A stretch of 64,000 nucleotides of DNA. Origin: Actinomycetes bacterium. GTDB lineage: Bacteria > Actinomycetota > Acidimicrobiia > Acidimicrobiales > RAAP-2. The stretch covers positions 248,001 through 312,000 of the forward strand of contig JAJZUS010000001.1 of the NCBI GenBank assembly GCA_021848365.1, given 5' to 3'. Under the pieces are notes generated by a model that saw only the letters and a program-made list of their open reading frames with translations, ran no database searches and had not been told where the DNA came from. A program made the translations under genes and the position numbers. Positions 40,544 through 48,333 of this stretch are shown here, in pieces. The number at the start of each line of letters is the position of its first letter. Positions within the stretch are counted from its first letter, which is position 1.

Positions 40544-41367
40544 ACCTCCCCGCCGTTCGCCTCCACGCGTTGGCCGTGGCCGTCGCGGTGGCGATCGTGG
40601 TCGCGCACCACGTCGTGGTCCACTCCGGGCGCGAACGTCGGCGCGCCGAGGGGGCGGCGCTCCTCTGGCTGGCGGTGACCACGTGGCCGATCGGGGATCT
40701 GGCGGCGGGGGTCTCCCTGTCGGTCGCCACGCTGCAGCGCCTCGTGATCATGCTCGGGGTGGCTCCCCTCGCCATCGCGAGCGTCCCGCTCACTCTCTGG
40801 GTGAGGGTCACCCGTCCCGCCCCTCTCGATGCGGTCGCCTCCCGCCTGGCCCATCCGGGGGTGGCGCTCGTCGTGGTGAGCCTCGTCGGGACGGCGAGCC
40901 TCATGCCGGTTGTCGTCGACGCGGGGGCCCATTCGTCGATCGGACGGACCCTGGTACTCGGATTGACCATCGTCGCCGGCGTCGAGCTCTGGCTCCCGAT
41001 CCTCGCCCCGATCCCCGGGGCCCGACACCTCTCGGCTCTCGCCCGCAGCGGATTCCTCTTCGCCGCCTCGCTCACCGTCACGAGCCTGTCGTTCGTGTGG
41101 ATCTTCGCCCACCACTCCCTCTACCCGGCCCTGACCGGCCAGCGGAAGTTCCTCGGCATCTCCCCCCTCGCGGACCAGCAGGTGGCGGGCTTCCTAGCGA
41201 AGCTGGGCGCCTACCTCCCCATGTGGGCGGTGGCCTTCACCATCTTCTCGCGGGCCGATCGAGTCGGCGAGGTCGAGTCGAGTCCTCTCCACTGGGCCGA
41301 CGTGGAACGCCACCTGGAGCGGGCCGACCGGCGCGCCGCGCGGGCCCGTCGCCACCGGGTCGGGTAG
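40540..41367 (+). CDS. CtaG/caa3-type cytochrome c oxidase assembly protein
   Basis: A 275-aa integral membrane protein of the CtaG (caa3_CtaG) family. Seven predicted helices; conserved histidines lie at AHHVVVHSGRER and in IFAHHSLYPALTGQRKF, a usual place for copper-related ligands. In the family it helps deliver copper to or assemble heme-copper oxidase. The GTG overlaps the DUF2252 stop (GTGA). ctaA and ctaB lie about 5-6 kb downstream, consistent with a respiratory role. Confidence 0.82.
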   Translation: MNLPAVRLHALAVAVAVAIVVAHHVVVHSGRERRRAEGAALLWLAVTTWPIGDLAAGVSLSVATLQRLVIMLGVAPLAIASVPLTLWVRVTRPAPLDAVASRLAHPGVALVVVSLVGTASLMPVVVDAGAHSSIGRTLVLGLTIVAGVELWLPILAPIPGARHLSALARSGFLFAASLTVTSLSFVWIFAHHSLYPALTGQRKFLGISPLADQQVAGFLAKLGAYLPMWAVAFTIFSRADRVGEVESSPLHWADVERHLERADRRAARARRHRVG

Positions 41368-41381
41368 GCTGAGCGGACCCC

Positions 41382-41454
41382 GGGGACGTAGCTCAGTTGG
41401 TAGAGCGCGGGCTTTGCAAGCCTGAGGTCGTGGGTTCGAGCCCCATCGTCTCCA
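41382..41454 (+). tRNA. tRNA-Ala (TGC)
   Basis: 73 nt; acceptor GGGGACG pairs CGTCTCC with one G-T, D-arm AGCTCAGTTGGTAGAGC, anticodon loop TTTGCAA with anticodon TGC, T-loop TTCGAGC. No CCA is encoded (CCG follows). Confidence 0.96.
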
Positions 41455-41569
41455 CCGCCACTTCGTCAGCGACGACAGGTCGCCGCTTCGTCCGCTCCGT
41501 GAGAGGGCGGGTCGAGGGACGACTCGGTCGCGACCCTCCGGTCGGGGGTCCGGTCGACCCCCCGGGGGC

Positions 41570-41575
41570 TAGCGT
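41570..41575 (+). promoter_or_regulatory. -10 hexamer TAGCGT, leaderless start
   Basis: Ends 6 nt before the ATG of the VOC-family gene; no Shine-Dalgarno sequence. Confidence 0.5.
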
Positions 41576-41581
41576 GCGGGA

Positions 41582-42049
41582 ATGGCCGTTACCGGGCTCA
41601 CGACGTTCCTCTGGTTCGACGATCAGGCCCTCGCAGCCGCGGATCTCTACGTCGCCACCTTCGGGGGCGAACTCCTCGAGGTGTCGACCTATCCGGAGGG
41701 CGCGCGCCACCCGGCGGGATCGGTCATGACCGTCGCCTTTCGGATCTTCGACCACGACCTCGTCGCGCTCAACGGAGGACCGGGATTCCCTCACAGCGAG
41801 GCCGTCTCGTTCCAGGTGTGGTGCGACGACCAGTCGGAGATCGACCGAGTCTGGGAGGCGCTGATCGCCGAGGGGGGCGCCGAGGGGGCGTGCGGATGGT
41901 GTCGCGACCGATTCGGCGTCAGCTGGCAGGTGCTACCTCGCGCGCTGCCCACCCTCCTCGCCGGTGCGGGCGATCCGGGCGCCGGGGCCCACGCCTACGA
42001 GCGGCTGATGGGGATGTCGAAGATCGTCATCCGCGAGCTCGCGGGCTGA
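41582..42049 (+). CDS. PhnB-like VOC superfamily protein
   Basis: A 155-aa protein of the PhnB/3-demethylubiquinone-9 3-methyltransferase-like group of the vicinal oxygen chelate superfamily. TFLWFDDQALAAADLYVATF, FRIFDHDLVALNGG and the C-terminal YERLMGMSKIVI are characteristic. A metal-binding pair is not complete by eye, so it may bind a small ligand without catalysis, as several PhnB-like proteins do. Single gene. Confidence 0.85.
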   Translation: MAVTGLTTFLWFDDQALAAADLYVATFGGELLEVSTYPEGARHPAGSVMTVAFRIFDHDLVALNGGPGFPHSEAVSFQVWCDDQSEIDRVWEALIAEGGAEGACGWCRDRFGVSWQVLPRALPTLLAGAGDPGAGAHAYERLMGMSKIVIRELAG

Positions 42050-42055
42050 GGTCGC

Positions 42056-42664
42056 TCACGAGCCGACGAGGCTCGCGGTGACCCAGGTCCGGAGGGGCTC
42101 GTGGATGGACGGGTCGATGGCGTGCCCCCCGGGGTGGCGACGGAGGACCGATCCCGGGACTCGCGCGATGAGCGCCTCGGAGTGGTCGAGGAGATCGCGG
42201 GGGATGACCCCATCGTCGTCCGCTCGAGCGAAGAACACCGGCAGGCCCGTCAGGCGTGACGGCTCCGACGCCAGCCCGGCGTCGAAGGGCAGCGTGCCGT
42301 AGAGCAGGGCGACGCCGGCCAGCCGCTCGGGTCGGTCGAGTGCCAGCCCCCCGGCGAAGGCGGCCCCGCCGGAGAATCCGATGGCGACGACCGGTCGGGC
42401 GGGGGCGACCTCCTCGAGCCACGACCAGACCATGTCGAGCTCGTGGCGCAGCGAGTCGGCGCGGGGACGCCCGATGCCGCGGTTCTCGAACCATCCGTAA
42501 CCGCCGGTCGGCAGCGTCACGCCACCGCGCGGGGCGACGCAGTCGATCGCGGGGTCGAGGAGTGAGGCGACGGGAGCGATCGAGGTCTCGTCAGCTCCTC
42601 GTCCGTGAAGGAGGACGGCCAGGGGGCCGCCGCGGTCCGCCCGCGGCCAGAGGGCCGCGATCAC
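42056..42664 (-). CDS. alpha/beta hydrolase, carboxylesterase/phospholipase family
   Basis: A 202-aa hydrolase of the YpfH/Abhydrolase_2 group. Oxyanion-hole motif LLHGRGADE, nucleophile Ser in GFSGGAAFAG, Asp in ADDDGVIP and the final His in HPGGHAID make a full triad. It is coupled by a 4-nt ATGA overlap to the upstream extradiol dioxygenase gene, a pairing known in many bacteria in which the hydrolase may act on the dioxygenase product. Cytoplasmic. Confidence 0.88.
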   Translation of the reverse strand: MIAALWPRADRGGPLAVLLHGRGADETSIAPVASLLDPAIDCVAPRGGVTLPTGGYGWFENRGIGRPRADSLRHELDMVWSWLEEVAPARPVVAIGFSGGAAFAGGLALDRPERLAGVALLYGTLPFDAGLASEPSRLTGLPVFFARADDDGVIPRDLLDHSEALIARVPGSVLRRHPGGHAIDPSIHEPLRTWVTASLVGS

Positions 42665-43443
42665 GCCTCACCACCCACGACGTACGAGGTCATCGAGAGT
42701 GAGCCCATGGTGCACCCGTCGATGAGGGTCCGCGGCGTCTCGCCTCGCGCGTCGGCGACGCCGGCGAGGTAGGCGAGGGGGATGAAGTGATCGGGCGTCG
42801 GCGCGGCGAGTTCGTACTCGGCGCTGCCGGTCAGGCGTCCGAGGGCCGTCGGGTCGTCCGTGAGGACGCGCCGGGCCTCGTCGTCGAAGCGCTGCGCCCA
42901 GTCGTACCCCTGCTCGGTGGCTTGCCAGGCGATGGCGCGAAGGTTGTGCACCACGTTCCCCGACGCGACGATCATGACGCCCTCCTCGAGCAGTGGGGCG
43001 AGGCGGCGCCCGATCTCGATGTGGTGGTCGAGCGGCTGGGTGGCGTCGATGGACAGCTGGACGACGGGGACGTCGGCGCGCGGGAAGACGTGGGCGAGCA
43101 CCGACCACGTGCCGTGATCGAGTCCCCAGGTCGCGTCGTCGAGACCGACGGGCGTGGGGCGGACGAGATCGGCCACCTCGGCGGCGAGCTCCGTCGATCC
43201 CGGGGCCGGGTAGTCGAAGTCGAAGAGCTGCGGGGGGAAGCCGTAGAAGTCGTGGATGACCGGGGGGTGGTCCATGGAGGTGACCGCCGTCGTTCCCACG
43301 TACCAGTGGGCGGAGACGGCGAGGACGGCGCGGGGTCGCTCGACCGAGAGGCCGAGGGCCGCCCAGGCGTCGGTGAAGCGGTTGTGCTCGAGCGTGTTCA
43401 TGGGGCTGCCGTGTCCGAGGAAGGCGGCGGGCATCGTGGTCAT
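42661..43443 (-). CDS. DODA-type (LigB) extradiol ring-cleavage dioxygenase
   Basis: A 260-aa non-heme enzyme of the LigB/DODA (YgiD) family. His in FLGHGSPMNTLE and SAHWYVG, the residues in DYPAPGSTELA, and the later GLDHGTWSVLAHVFP and SGNVVHNLRA supply the metal-binding and catalytic His/Glu/Asp residues. It opens catechol rings with O2. AAGGAGGT lies 6 nt before ATG 43443; the open frame to 43497 is ignored. A divergent MarR gene shares the upstream region, so regulation by phenolic or quinone compounds is likely. Confidence 0.92.
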   Translation of the reverse strand: MTTMPAAFLGHGSPMNTLEHNRFTDAWAALGLSVERPRAVLAVSAHWYVGTTAVTSMDHPPVIHDFYGFPPQLFDFDYPAPGSTELAAEVADLVRPTPVGLDDATWGLDHGTWSVLAHVFPRADVPVVQLSIDATQPLDHHIEIGRRLAPLLEEGVMIVASGNVVHNLRAIAWQATEQGYDWAQRFDDEARRVLTDDPTALGRLTGSAEYELAAPTPDHFIPLAYLAGVADARGETPRTLIDGCTMGSLSMTSYVVGGEA

Positions 43444-43480
43444 GGGACCTCCTTCGCGTCCCGTCCAGTATAGGAATGTA

Positions 43481-43494
43481 GTTGACGTATCAAC
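43481..43494. promoter_or_regulatory. MarR-type operator candidate GTTGA-CGTA-TCAAC
   Basis: Perfect palindrome with 5-bp arms in the 70-bp gap between the dioxygenase and marR genes, just upstream of the marR -10 hexamer. MarR repressors generally bind such sites in divergent promoters. Confidence 0.6.
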
Positions 43495-43501
43495 CACTTG
43501 G

Positions 43502-43507
43502 TACGCT
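43502..43507 (+). promoter_or_regulatory. -10 hexamer TACGCT before marR
   Basis: Ends 6 nt before the GTG at 43514; the operator palindrome lies immediately upstream, where bound repressor would block it. Confidence 0.5.
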
Positions 43508-43513
43508 GCTGGG

Positions 43514-43975
43514 GTGACCCACTGGCTGAGCGACGACGAGCGGCGGGCCTGGAAGGCGCTCGCCCTGATGGAGCTCCAGCTCGGGCGAGCGCTCGAGCGG
43601 GGGCTGGTCGCTGAGGGGCTCTCGCTCTCCGACTACCACGTCCTCGCCACCCTGACCGACGAGCCCGACGGACGCCGGCGCGTCGTCGAGCTGGGCGACG
43701 AGCTCGGATGGGAGAAGAGTCGGATCTCGCATCACGTGGCTCGCATGGCGCGCCGGGGGCTCGTCGCCAAGGTCGAGTGCCCCACCGATCGTCGTGGGGC
43801 CTACGTCGTCGTGACCGAGGTCGGACGCCGCGTCATCGAGCGGGCGGCGCCCCTCCACGTGGCGGCGGTCCGGCGTCTCGTGATCGATCGTGTCGACCCG
43901 TCGGACCTGGCCGCGGTCGAGCGGGTGGCCGAGAGGGTGCTCGAGGGACTCGCCGCGGAGCGCCCAACGTCATGA
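43514..43975 (+). CDS. MarR-family transcriptional regulator
   Basis: A 153-aa winged-helix repressor. WLSDDERRAWKALALMELQL starts the dimerisation helix; the HTH and wing are LGDELGWEKSRISHHVARMARRGLV and CPTDRRGAYVVVTEVGR, matching the MarR consensus. The long frame upstream is discarded in favour of GTG 43514, 6 nt after a -10 hexamer. Divergent from the dioxygenase/esterase operon, which it probably represses in the absence of an aromatic or oxidative signal. Confidence 0.92.
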   Translation: MTHWLSDDERRAWKALALMELQLGRALERGLVAEGLSLSDYHVLATLTDEPDGRRRVVELGDELGWEKSRISHHVARMARRGLVAKVECPTDRRGAYVVVTEVGRRVIERAAPLHVAAVRRLVIDRVDPSDLAAVERVAERVLEGLAAERPTS

Positions 43976-44007
43976 GGCCGGGCCCCGAAGGGCCCGGCCT
44001 CATGACG
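43968..44007. terminator. 18-bp perfect bidirectional hairpin
   Basis: CGTCATGAGGCCGGGCCC (43968-43985) and its exact inverse (43990-44007) with loop CGAA. It overlaps the last codons and stop (TGA 43973-43975) of marR and lies just beyond the end of the leftward cytochrome operon, so it can stop both. The stop codon being part of the stem is unusual. Confidence 0.75.
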
Positions 44008-44023
44008 TCGTGGGGGGACGAGG

Positions 44024-44971
44024 TCAGCTGTTGCGGTAGTGCTCGCGCCAGATCAGTCGGTAGATCTTCACCTTGCGCGGGATCGCCCGCAGGCCCGGGA
44101 TCACCGGCACCAGGAGCAGCAGGACCGACAGCAGCATCATGACGGCCCAGACCTGGACGTCGGCGTTGGCGCTCGACGAGAAGGGCGAGACCTGGTACCA
44201 GAAGGTGTAGAGCCACAGCCACGCCTGTCCGGGGTAGCTGTTGGTCTCGTTCATCATTCCCCACTGGCTGCCCAGCAGGTGCTGGTTCTGGGCCAGGTTG
44301 GGCAGGTACCCGCTGTCGGCGATGAACAGCAACGGCTTGGTGTAGTCCGTCGTGTAGTAGCCGCCCTTGCCGGTGATGAGAGCCTGGTCGAGCGCACCCG
44401 ATCGGGCCATCTCGGTCAACTCGTTGATCATCTTCGGCAGGGGACCGACGTTCGTCGCCGGGACCGAGATGATCCCGTTCGAGAACGTCATCTTCGGGTC
44501 AGCGTTGGTGTAGTTGGTCACCCAGGTCGTCTGCTGGCTCGCGCTGGCACCCCTCCACATCGCGAGGGCGGCCTTCAGGTCCGAGTCGTTCGGCACGCTC
44601 GCGAGCGGGTCGAGGACGAAGTCCTTCACCGGGTCGACGGGAATCGTGACTCCGGTCCACTGAGCCAGCTTGAGCGGCCCCAACGCCTGGCCGGAGCCGT
44701 TGGTGTTGTAGGGGGCGCCGTAGCTCGCCGTGATGGAGGAGCCGTTCATCTCGTTGATCGCGGTCGTGGCGAAGTCGATCGGGTCGGCGTTCGCCCAGGA
44801 CTTGACCGTCACCGACGGCTCGTCGGGCGAGCCGAACAGGATCGAGAGGAACAGGACCAGGATGGCGACCACCGCGATGGCGATGGTGCCCTCCTTGATG
44901 ATGTCGTAGGGCGCGTAGTGACCCTTGTACTCCGGAGCGTCGACGTCCGGGCGGAATCCCTTCTTGCTCAC
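44024..44971 (-). CDS. two-TM protein partner of a split cytochrome b, large exterior domain
   Basis: A 315-aa protein with helices near 29-48 and 272-292 and about 225 residues between them outside the membrane. The N-terminal HYAPYDIIKEGTIAIAVVAIL, the segment DPIDFATTAINEMNGSS and TIPVDPVKDFVLDPL resemble an uncharacterised partner found beside cytochrome b N-terminal proteins in actinobacteria. It does not contain the C-terminal cytochrome b histidines or a CxxCH heme site. It overlaps the cytochrome b gene by 4 nt. Probably a structural subunit of a bc-like quinol complex. Confidence 0.75.
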   Translation of the reverse strand: MSKKGFRPDVDAPEYKGHYAPYDIIKEGTIAIAVVAILVLFLSILFGSPDEPSVTVKSWANADPIDFATTAINEMNGSSITASYGAPYNTNGSGQALGPLKLAQWTGVTIPVDPVKDFVLDPLASVPNDSDLKAALAMWRGASASQQTTWVTNYTNADPKMTFSNGIISVPATNVGPLPKMINELTEMARSGALDQALITGKGGYYTTDYTKPLLFIADSGYLPNLAQNQHLLGSQWGMMNETNSYPGQAWLWLYTFWYQVSPFSSSANADVQVWAVMMLLSVLLLLVPVIPGLRAIPRKVKIYRLIWREHYRNS

Positions 44972-45591
44972 TTGGCAGCTCCAGTCTTGTCGTCAAACGG
45001 GGGAACGACGCCCTTCAGGCGCACCAGCACTACGTGCACGGCGGTCAGCAGGACGGCGACCAGGGGCAGCAGCACGATGTGCCACATCAGCATCTGGCCG
45101 AGGTTCAGCACGTTGAAGAACGAGCCGGCACCCGTCGCGTTGATGCCGTCCTTCGCCTGCGTGGTGATCCACTGCGAGTCGAAGTTCGTCTGGGACGCGT
45201 ACCCGGTGAAGGCGGTCGCGATCGAGACGAGGAAGGTGACCACGCCGGTCATCCACGTCATCGTGCGTCCGCCGCGCCAGGCGGCCATGAAGAACTTGCC
45301 CCACAGGTGGATGACCATGGAGAAGAAGAGGATCTCCACGCTCCACAGGTGCAGCGAGTTGACGAAGTGGCCGACCGAGGAGACGTGCCACCACTGGGGG
45401 CCCCGGAGGGCCAGGATGAAGCCCGAGAGGATCACCATCACGAACGAGGCGATCGTCGCCACGCCGAAGACGTAGATCCACGAGGCGACGTAGGCCGGCT
45501 GCGTGTCGGGCAGGGCCTTCTCGGGAGGGAGCTTTCCGGTCGCGCGCTTGCGCAACCGGGTCGTCCACTGCCGCTCGATGGTCGTGCTCAC
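44968..45591 (-). CDS. cytochrome b N-terminal domain (diheme) protein
   Basis: A 207-aa four-helix cytochrome b/b6 with both heme pairs: His81 and His95 (HX13H) and His171 and His186 (HX14H). The HX14H spacing in the second pair is that of the b6f/Gram-positive type rather than mitochondrial bc1. The C-terminal half of a normal QcrB is missing, so it is a split, b6-like protein. Its ATG overlaps the stop of the 60-aa gene. The neighbouring genes lack Rieske and cytochrome c1, which must be encoded elsewhere or are not used. Confidence 0.9.
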   Translation of the reverse strand: MSTTIERQWTTRLRKRATGKLPPEKALPDTQPAYVASWIYVFGVATIASFVMVILSGFILALRGPQWWHVSSVGHFVNSLHLWSVEILFFSMVIHLWGKFFMAAWRGGRTMTWMTGVVTFLVSIATAFTGYASQTNFDSQWITTQAKDGINATGAGSFFNVLNLGQMLMWHIVLLPLVAVLLTAVHVVLVRLKGVVPPFDDKTGAAK

Positions 45592-45770
45592 TTGGATTCC
45601 TTTCGACTAGCGCGGCCGGGGAACGGCACGAAGAGGGCTGCCAAGAAGACCAGCACCATCAGGAGAATCACGATGAAGTTCGCGACGCTCAGATAGATGA
45701 AGTGCCAGTGGATGTAGTGGCCCTTGCCCTCTAGCGATATCAGGGACGCTAGAGACCACAGAAACGCCAT
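45588..45770 (-). CDS. 60-aa single-TM subunit, first gene of the cytochrome b operon
   Basis: A small membrane protein with one helix (about 25-48, FIYLSVANFIVILLMVLVF) followed by a short basic tail. GGGAGGAG lies about 8 nt before its ATG, one of the strongest ribosome sites in the window. Its stop overlaps the cytochrome b start. Small subunits of this kind occur in b6f-type complexes, so it is probably a structural subunit; no family recognised. Confidence 0.75.
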   Translation of the reverse strand: MAFLWSLASLISLEGKGHYIHWHFIYLSVANFIVILLMVLVFLAALFVPFPGRASRKESK

Positions 45771-45887
45771 AGCTGTTTAACTCCTCCCAACCTGCGATCC
45801 AGGTTGTTTTCAGCATGGCAGTGAGTGAAAAAGGGCCACTAGGGCCGAAATTCCTATCGGGCACTATGCGTAGTGACGCACTACACG

Positions 45888-46814
45888 TCAAGCGCGACGC
45901 GTACCGGGGACTCGATCGCGCGCCGTCTGGCGGAGGTGGAACTGCGTGACGCCGATCGAGAGGGAGACGGCGCCCGCGATGTGCAGCTCGACGAGCACGA
46001 CGGGCACGTGCGTCGCGTACTGGATGAAGCCGAGGGCCGCCTGGACCATCGCGATCACCGCGAGGCGACGGACGCCGAAGCGCAGCGGCTCGGGCGTGCT
46101 CGGTCGCCACACGGCGACGAGGAGGCCGATCACCACGCCGAGGAAGGCGACGGCGACCACCGAGTGGAACCACGCGGCGGTGGCGAAGGAGAAGGGGAGT
46201 CGACGTGCCACGAGCTGACCCTGACTGCCACCGGCGTGCGGACCCGAGCCCGTCGCGCCGGTCCCCGCGAGGATGACCGCGCCGAAGAGGAACCACAGCC
46301 CGCGGGCCACGGTGCGCATGTGCGGGTCGCGCACGTCGGCGCGAGCGCCCGGCCCGTAGACGTACTTCGAGCGGTGGTAGAGGATGGCGCCCACGACGAC
46401 CATGCTGAGCGAGAGGACCATGTGCAGGGAGACGAGCCAGGGGTTGAGCTTCGAGTAGACGACGAAGGCGCCGAGGACCGCGTCGGCCACGACGCCGAGG
46501 ACGAGGAGCCCCGACAGCTGGATGAGGTCACGTCGGCGCTCGTGTCGTAGCCACGAGGCGATGAAGGTCACTCCCGTGACGACCACGAGGACGATCGTCA
46601 CGATGCGGTTGGTGTACTCGATCAGTGGGTGGATCGACCACGACCCGGCGATGCGGTGGTGGTAGCAGGTCGGCCAGTCGGGACAGCCGAGACCGGAGCC
46701 GGTCAGGCGCACGGCCCCTCCGGTCAGGACAATCACGATCATCGAGAGGAAGGCGCTGAAGGCAAACCAGCGAAAGCGCGGGGGGCTCACGACCAGGTGA
46801 CGCTCGAGGGGCAC
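45888..46814 (-). CDS. ctaA: heme A synthase CtaA (COX15)
   Basis: A 308-aa eight-helix membrane enzyme converting heme O to heme A. It has LTGSGLGCPDWPTC (the conserved Cys pair between helices), Glu/His in IEYTNRIVTI, HMVLSLSMVV and the later WFHSVVAVAFL and ELHIAGAV, which give the heme-binding His residues. The GTG start follows a TAGGCT hexamer by 6 nt. It is divergent from ctaB, which makes its substrate heme O; the two starts are only 42 bp apart. Confidence 0.94.
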   Translation of the reverse strand: MPLERHLVVSPPRFRWFAFSAFLSMIVIVLTGGAVRLTGSGLGCPDWPTCYHHRIAGSWSIHPLIEYTNRIVTIVLVVVTGVTFIASWLRHERRRDLIQLSGLLVLGVVADAVLGAFVVYSKLNPWLVSLHMVLSLSMVVVGAILYHRSKYVYGPGARADVRDPHMRTVARGLWFLFGAVILAGTGATGSGPHAGGSQGQLVARRLPFSFATAAWFHSVVAVAFLGVVIGLLVAVWRPSTPEPLRFGVRRLAVIAMVQAALGFIQYATHVPVVLVELHIAGAVSLSIGVTQFHLRQTARDRVPGTRRA

Positions 46815-46820
46815 TCCCGT

Positions 46821-46826
46821 AGCCTA
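46821..46826 (-). promoter_or_regulatory. -10 hexamer TAGGCT before ctaA
   Basis: On the minus strand it ends 6 nt before the ctaA GTG; a divergent hexamer for ctaB starts 18 bp away. Confidence 0.55.
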
Positions 46827-46843
46827 CGAAACCGGCGCGCCCG

Positions 46844-46849
46844 TAAGAT
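46844..46849 (+). promoter_or_regulatory. -10 hexamer TAAGAT before ctaB
   Basis: Ends 7 nt before the GTG of ctaB. Together with the ctaA hexamer this makes a back-to-back leaderless promoter pair in 42 bp. Confidence 0.55.
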
Positions 46850-46856
46850 ACGCCCC

Positions 46857-47771
46857 GTGACTCTGGCCGCCCCGAAGGCGTTCTCGACGCGTGAGGTCCT
46901 TAAGGGCTACGTGGCCCTGACCAAGCCGCGCATCATCGAGTTGCTCCTGGTCACGACCGTTCCGGCCATGATCGTGGCGGCTCAGGGCATCCCCTCGCTG
47001 ACCCTGGTGCTCCTGACGCTGGTGGGCGGGACCCTGGCCGCGGGTGGGGCCAACGCGTGCAACATGGTCATCGACCGCGATATCGACGCCGTGATGGAGC
47101 GCACCAAGAATCGTCCGCTCGTACGCGGCGTGATGACACCCCGCGCCGCCCTGGTGTTCGCCCTGGCCCTCGAGGCCATCGCCTTCGCGATCCTCGCGGT
47201 GTGGGTGAACCTGCTCTCCGCCGTGCTCGCCGTGTCGGCGATGCTCTTCTACGTCTTCGTGTACACGATCTGGCTGAAGCGTCGGAGCCGTCAGAACATC
47301 GTCATCGGTGGCGCCGCCGGCGCCGTGCCGGCCCTCGTCGGGTGGGCCGCGGTGACGGGGAGCCTCACGTGGACGCCGGTCCTCATCTTCCTCGTCGTCT
47401 TCGTCTGGACGCCGCCGCACTTCTGGGCTCTGGCGGTGCGCTACCGCGACGACTACAACGTGGCGCACGTGCCGATGATGCCGGTGGTGGCCTCCCTGCG
47501 GCACACGACCCTCGAGATCCTCGTCTACACGGTCGTGATGTGGGCCCTCACGGTCCTGATCGGACCGTCGGCGCACCTGGGGTGGGTCTACGCGGTGTCG
47601 GCGACGGTGCTCGGAGCCCTCTTCACCCTCTACGCGATCCGACTGCACCGTCACGCGGTGGAGGGCCGAGCGGACGCCGGCGAGGCGATGCGGCTCTTCC
47701 ACTTCTCCGTCACCTACCTCACGGCCCTCTTCGTGGCGATGGCGGTGGACGTCCTGGTGCGTCATGGCTGA
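46857..47771 (+). CDS. ctaB: protoheme IX farnesyltransferase (heme O synthase) CtaB
   Basis: A 304-aa UbiA-family prenyltransferase that adds a farnesyl group to heme B, first step to heme A. Family marks: VALTKPRIIELLLVTTVPA, the Asp-rich NMVIDRDIDAVMERTKNRPL and the second motif WTPPHFWALAVRYRDDYN. Nine helices. The GTG start is fixed by the TAAGAT hexamer 7 nt upstream. Its last 8 nt overlap the next gene. Confidence 0.95.
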   Translation: MTLAAPKAFSTREVLKGYVALTKPRIIELLLVTTVPAMIVAAQGIPSLTLVLLTLVGGTLAAGGANACNMVIDRDIDAVMERTKNRPLVRGVMTPRAALVFALALEAIAFAILAVWVNLLSAVLAVSAMLFYVFVYTIWLKRRSRQNIVIGGAAGAVPALVGWAAVTGSLTWTPVLIFLVVFVWTPPHFWALAVRYRDDYNVAHVPMMPVVASLRHTTLEILVYTVVMWALTVLIGPSAHLGWVYAVSATVLGALFTLYAIRLHRHAVEGRADAGEAMRLFHFSVTYLTALFVAMAVDVLVRHG

Positions 47772-48333
47772 GGAGCGTCGGCGGGGTCGCCCGTCGCCGA
47801 TGGCGCTCATCCCGCTCACCGTCGGCACGGTGGTGGCGTTGATCGTGATCTCGCTCGTCTCGTGGGCCACGTCGCACTCGACGTCGACGAACGCCGGGGC
47901 CTCAACGAACTCCCTCGTGGGGACGGTGGTGAAGCCCTTCGGCCCCCTCCCGGGGCTGAACGGGGGCACGGTGAGCGCCCCCTACGCCTCGGGTCACCCC
48001 ACCGTGGTGATGATGATGGCCAGCTGGTGCGACCCGTGCAAGGCCGAGATGCCGTCGATCGCCGCGTACCTGCGGACGCACTCGACCGGTGACGTGCGCG
48101 TCGTCGCGGTCGACACCAACGACCAGCGCTCGAGCGCCCAGGCCTTCGTCCGTCGCGACGGCGTCACGATCCCGGTCGCCTTCGACCAGGCCGCGAGTGT
48201 CGCCACCAACACCTTCGGCTTTCTCGCCATTCCCGACACCGTCTTCCTCAACGGACACGGTCGCGTCGTCGCCGTGGTCGAGGGGCGGCTCACCGTCGCG
48301 CGGCTGCGCTCCGGGATCGCCTCCCTGCGCTGA
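47764..48333 (+). CDS. membrane-anchored TlpA/ResA-like thioredoxin
   Basis: A 189-aa protein with one N-terminal helix (about 13-34) and an exterior thioredoxin fold with CxxC in ASWCDPCKAEMP and the cis-Pro in FLAIPDTVFL. It is coupled to ctaB (8-nt overlap), so it probably reduces disulfides needed for oxidase maturation (copper or heme attachment) outside the membrane, as ResA and ScoI partners do. The specific target is an inference. Confidence 0.88.
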   Translation: MAEERRRGRPSPMALIPLTVGTVVALIVISLVSWATSHSTSTNAGASTNSLVGTVVKPFGPLPGLNGGTVSAPYASGHPTVVMMMASWCDPCKAEMPSIAAYLRTHSTGDVRVVAVDTNDQRSSAQAFVRRDGVTIPVAFDQAASVATNTFGFLAIPDTVFLNGHGRVVAVVEGRLTVARLRSGIASLR

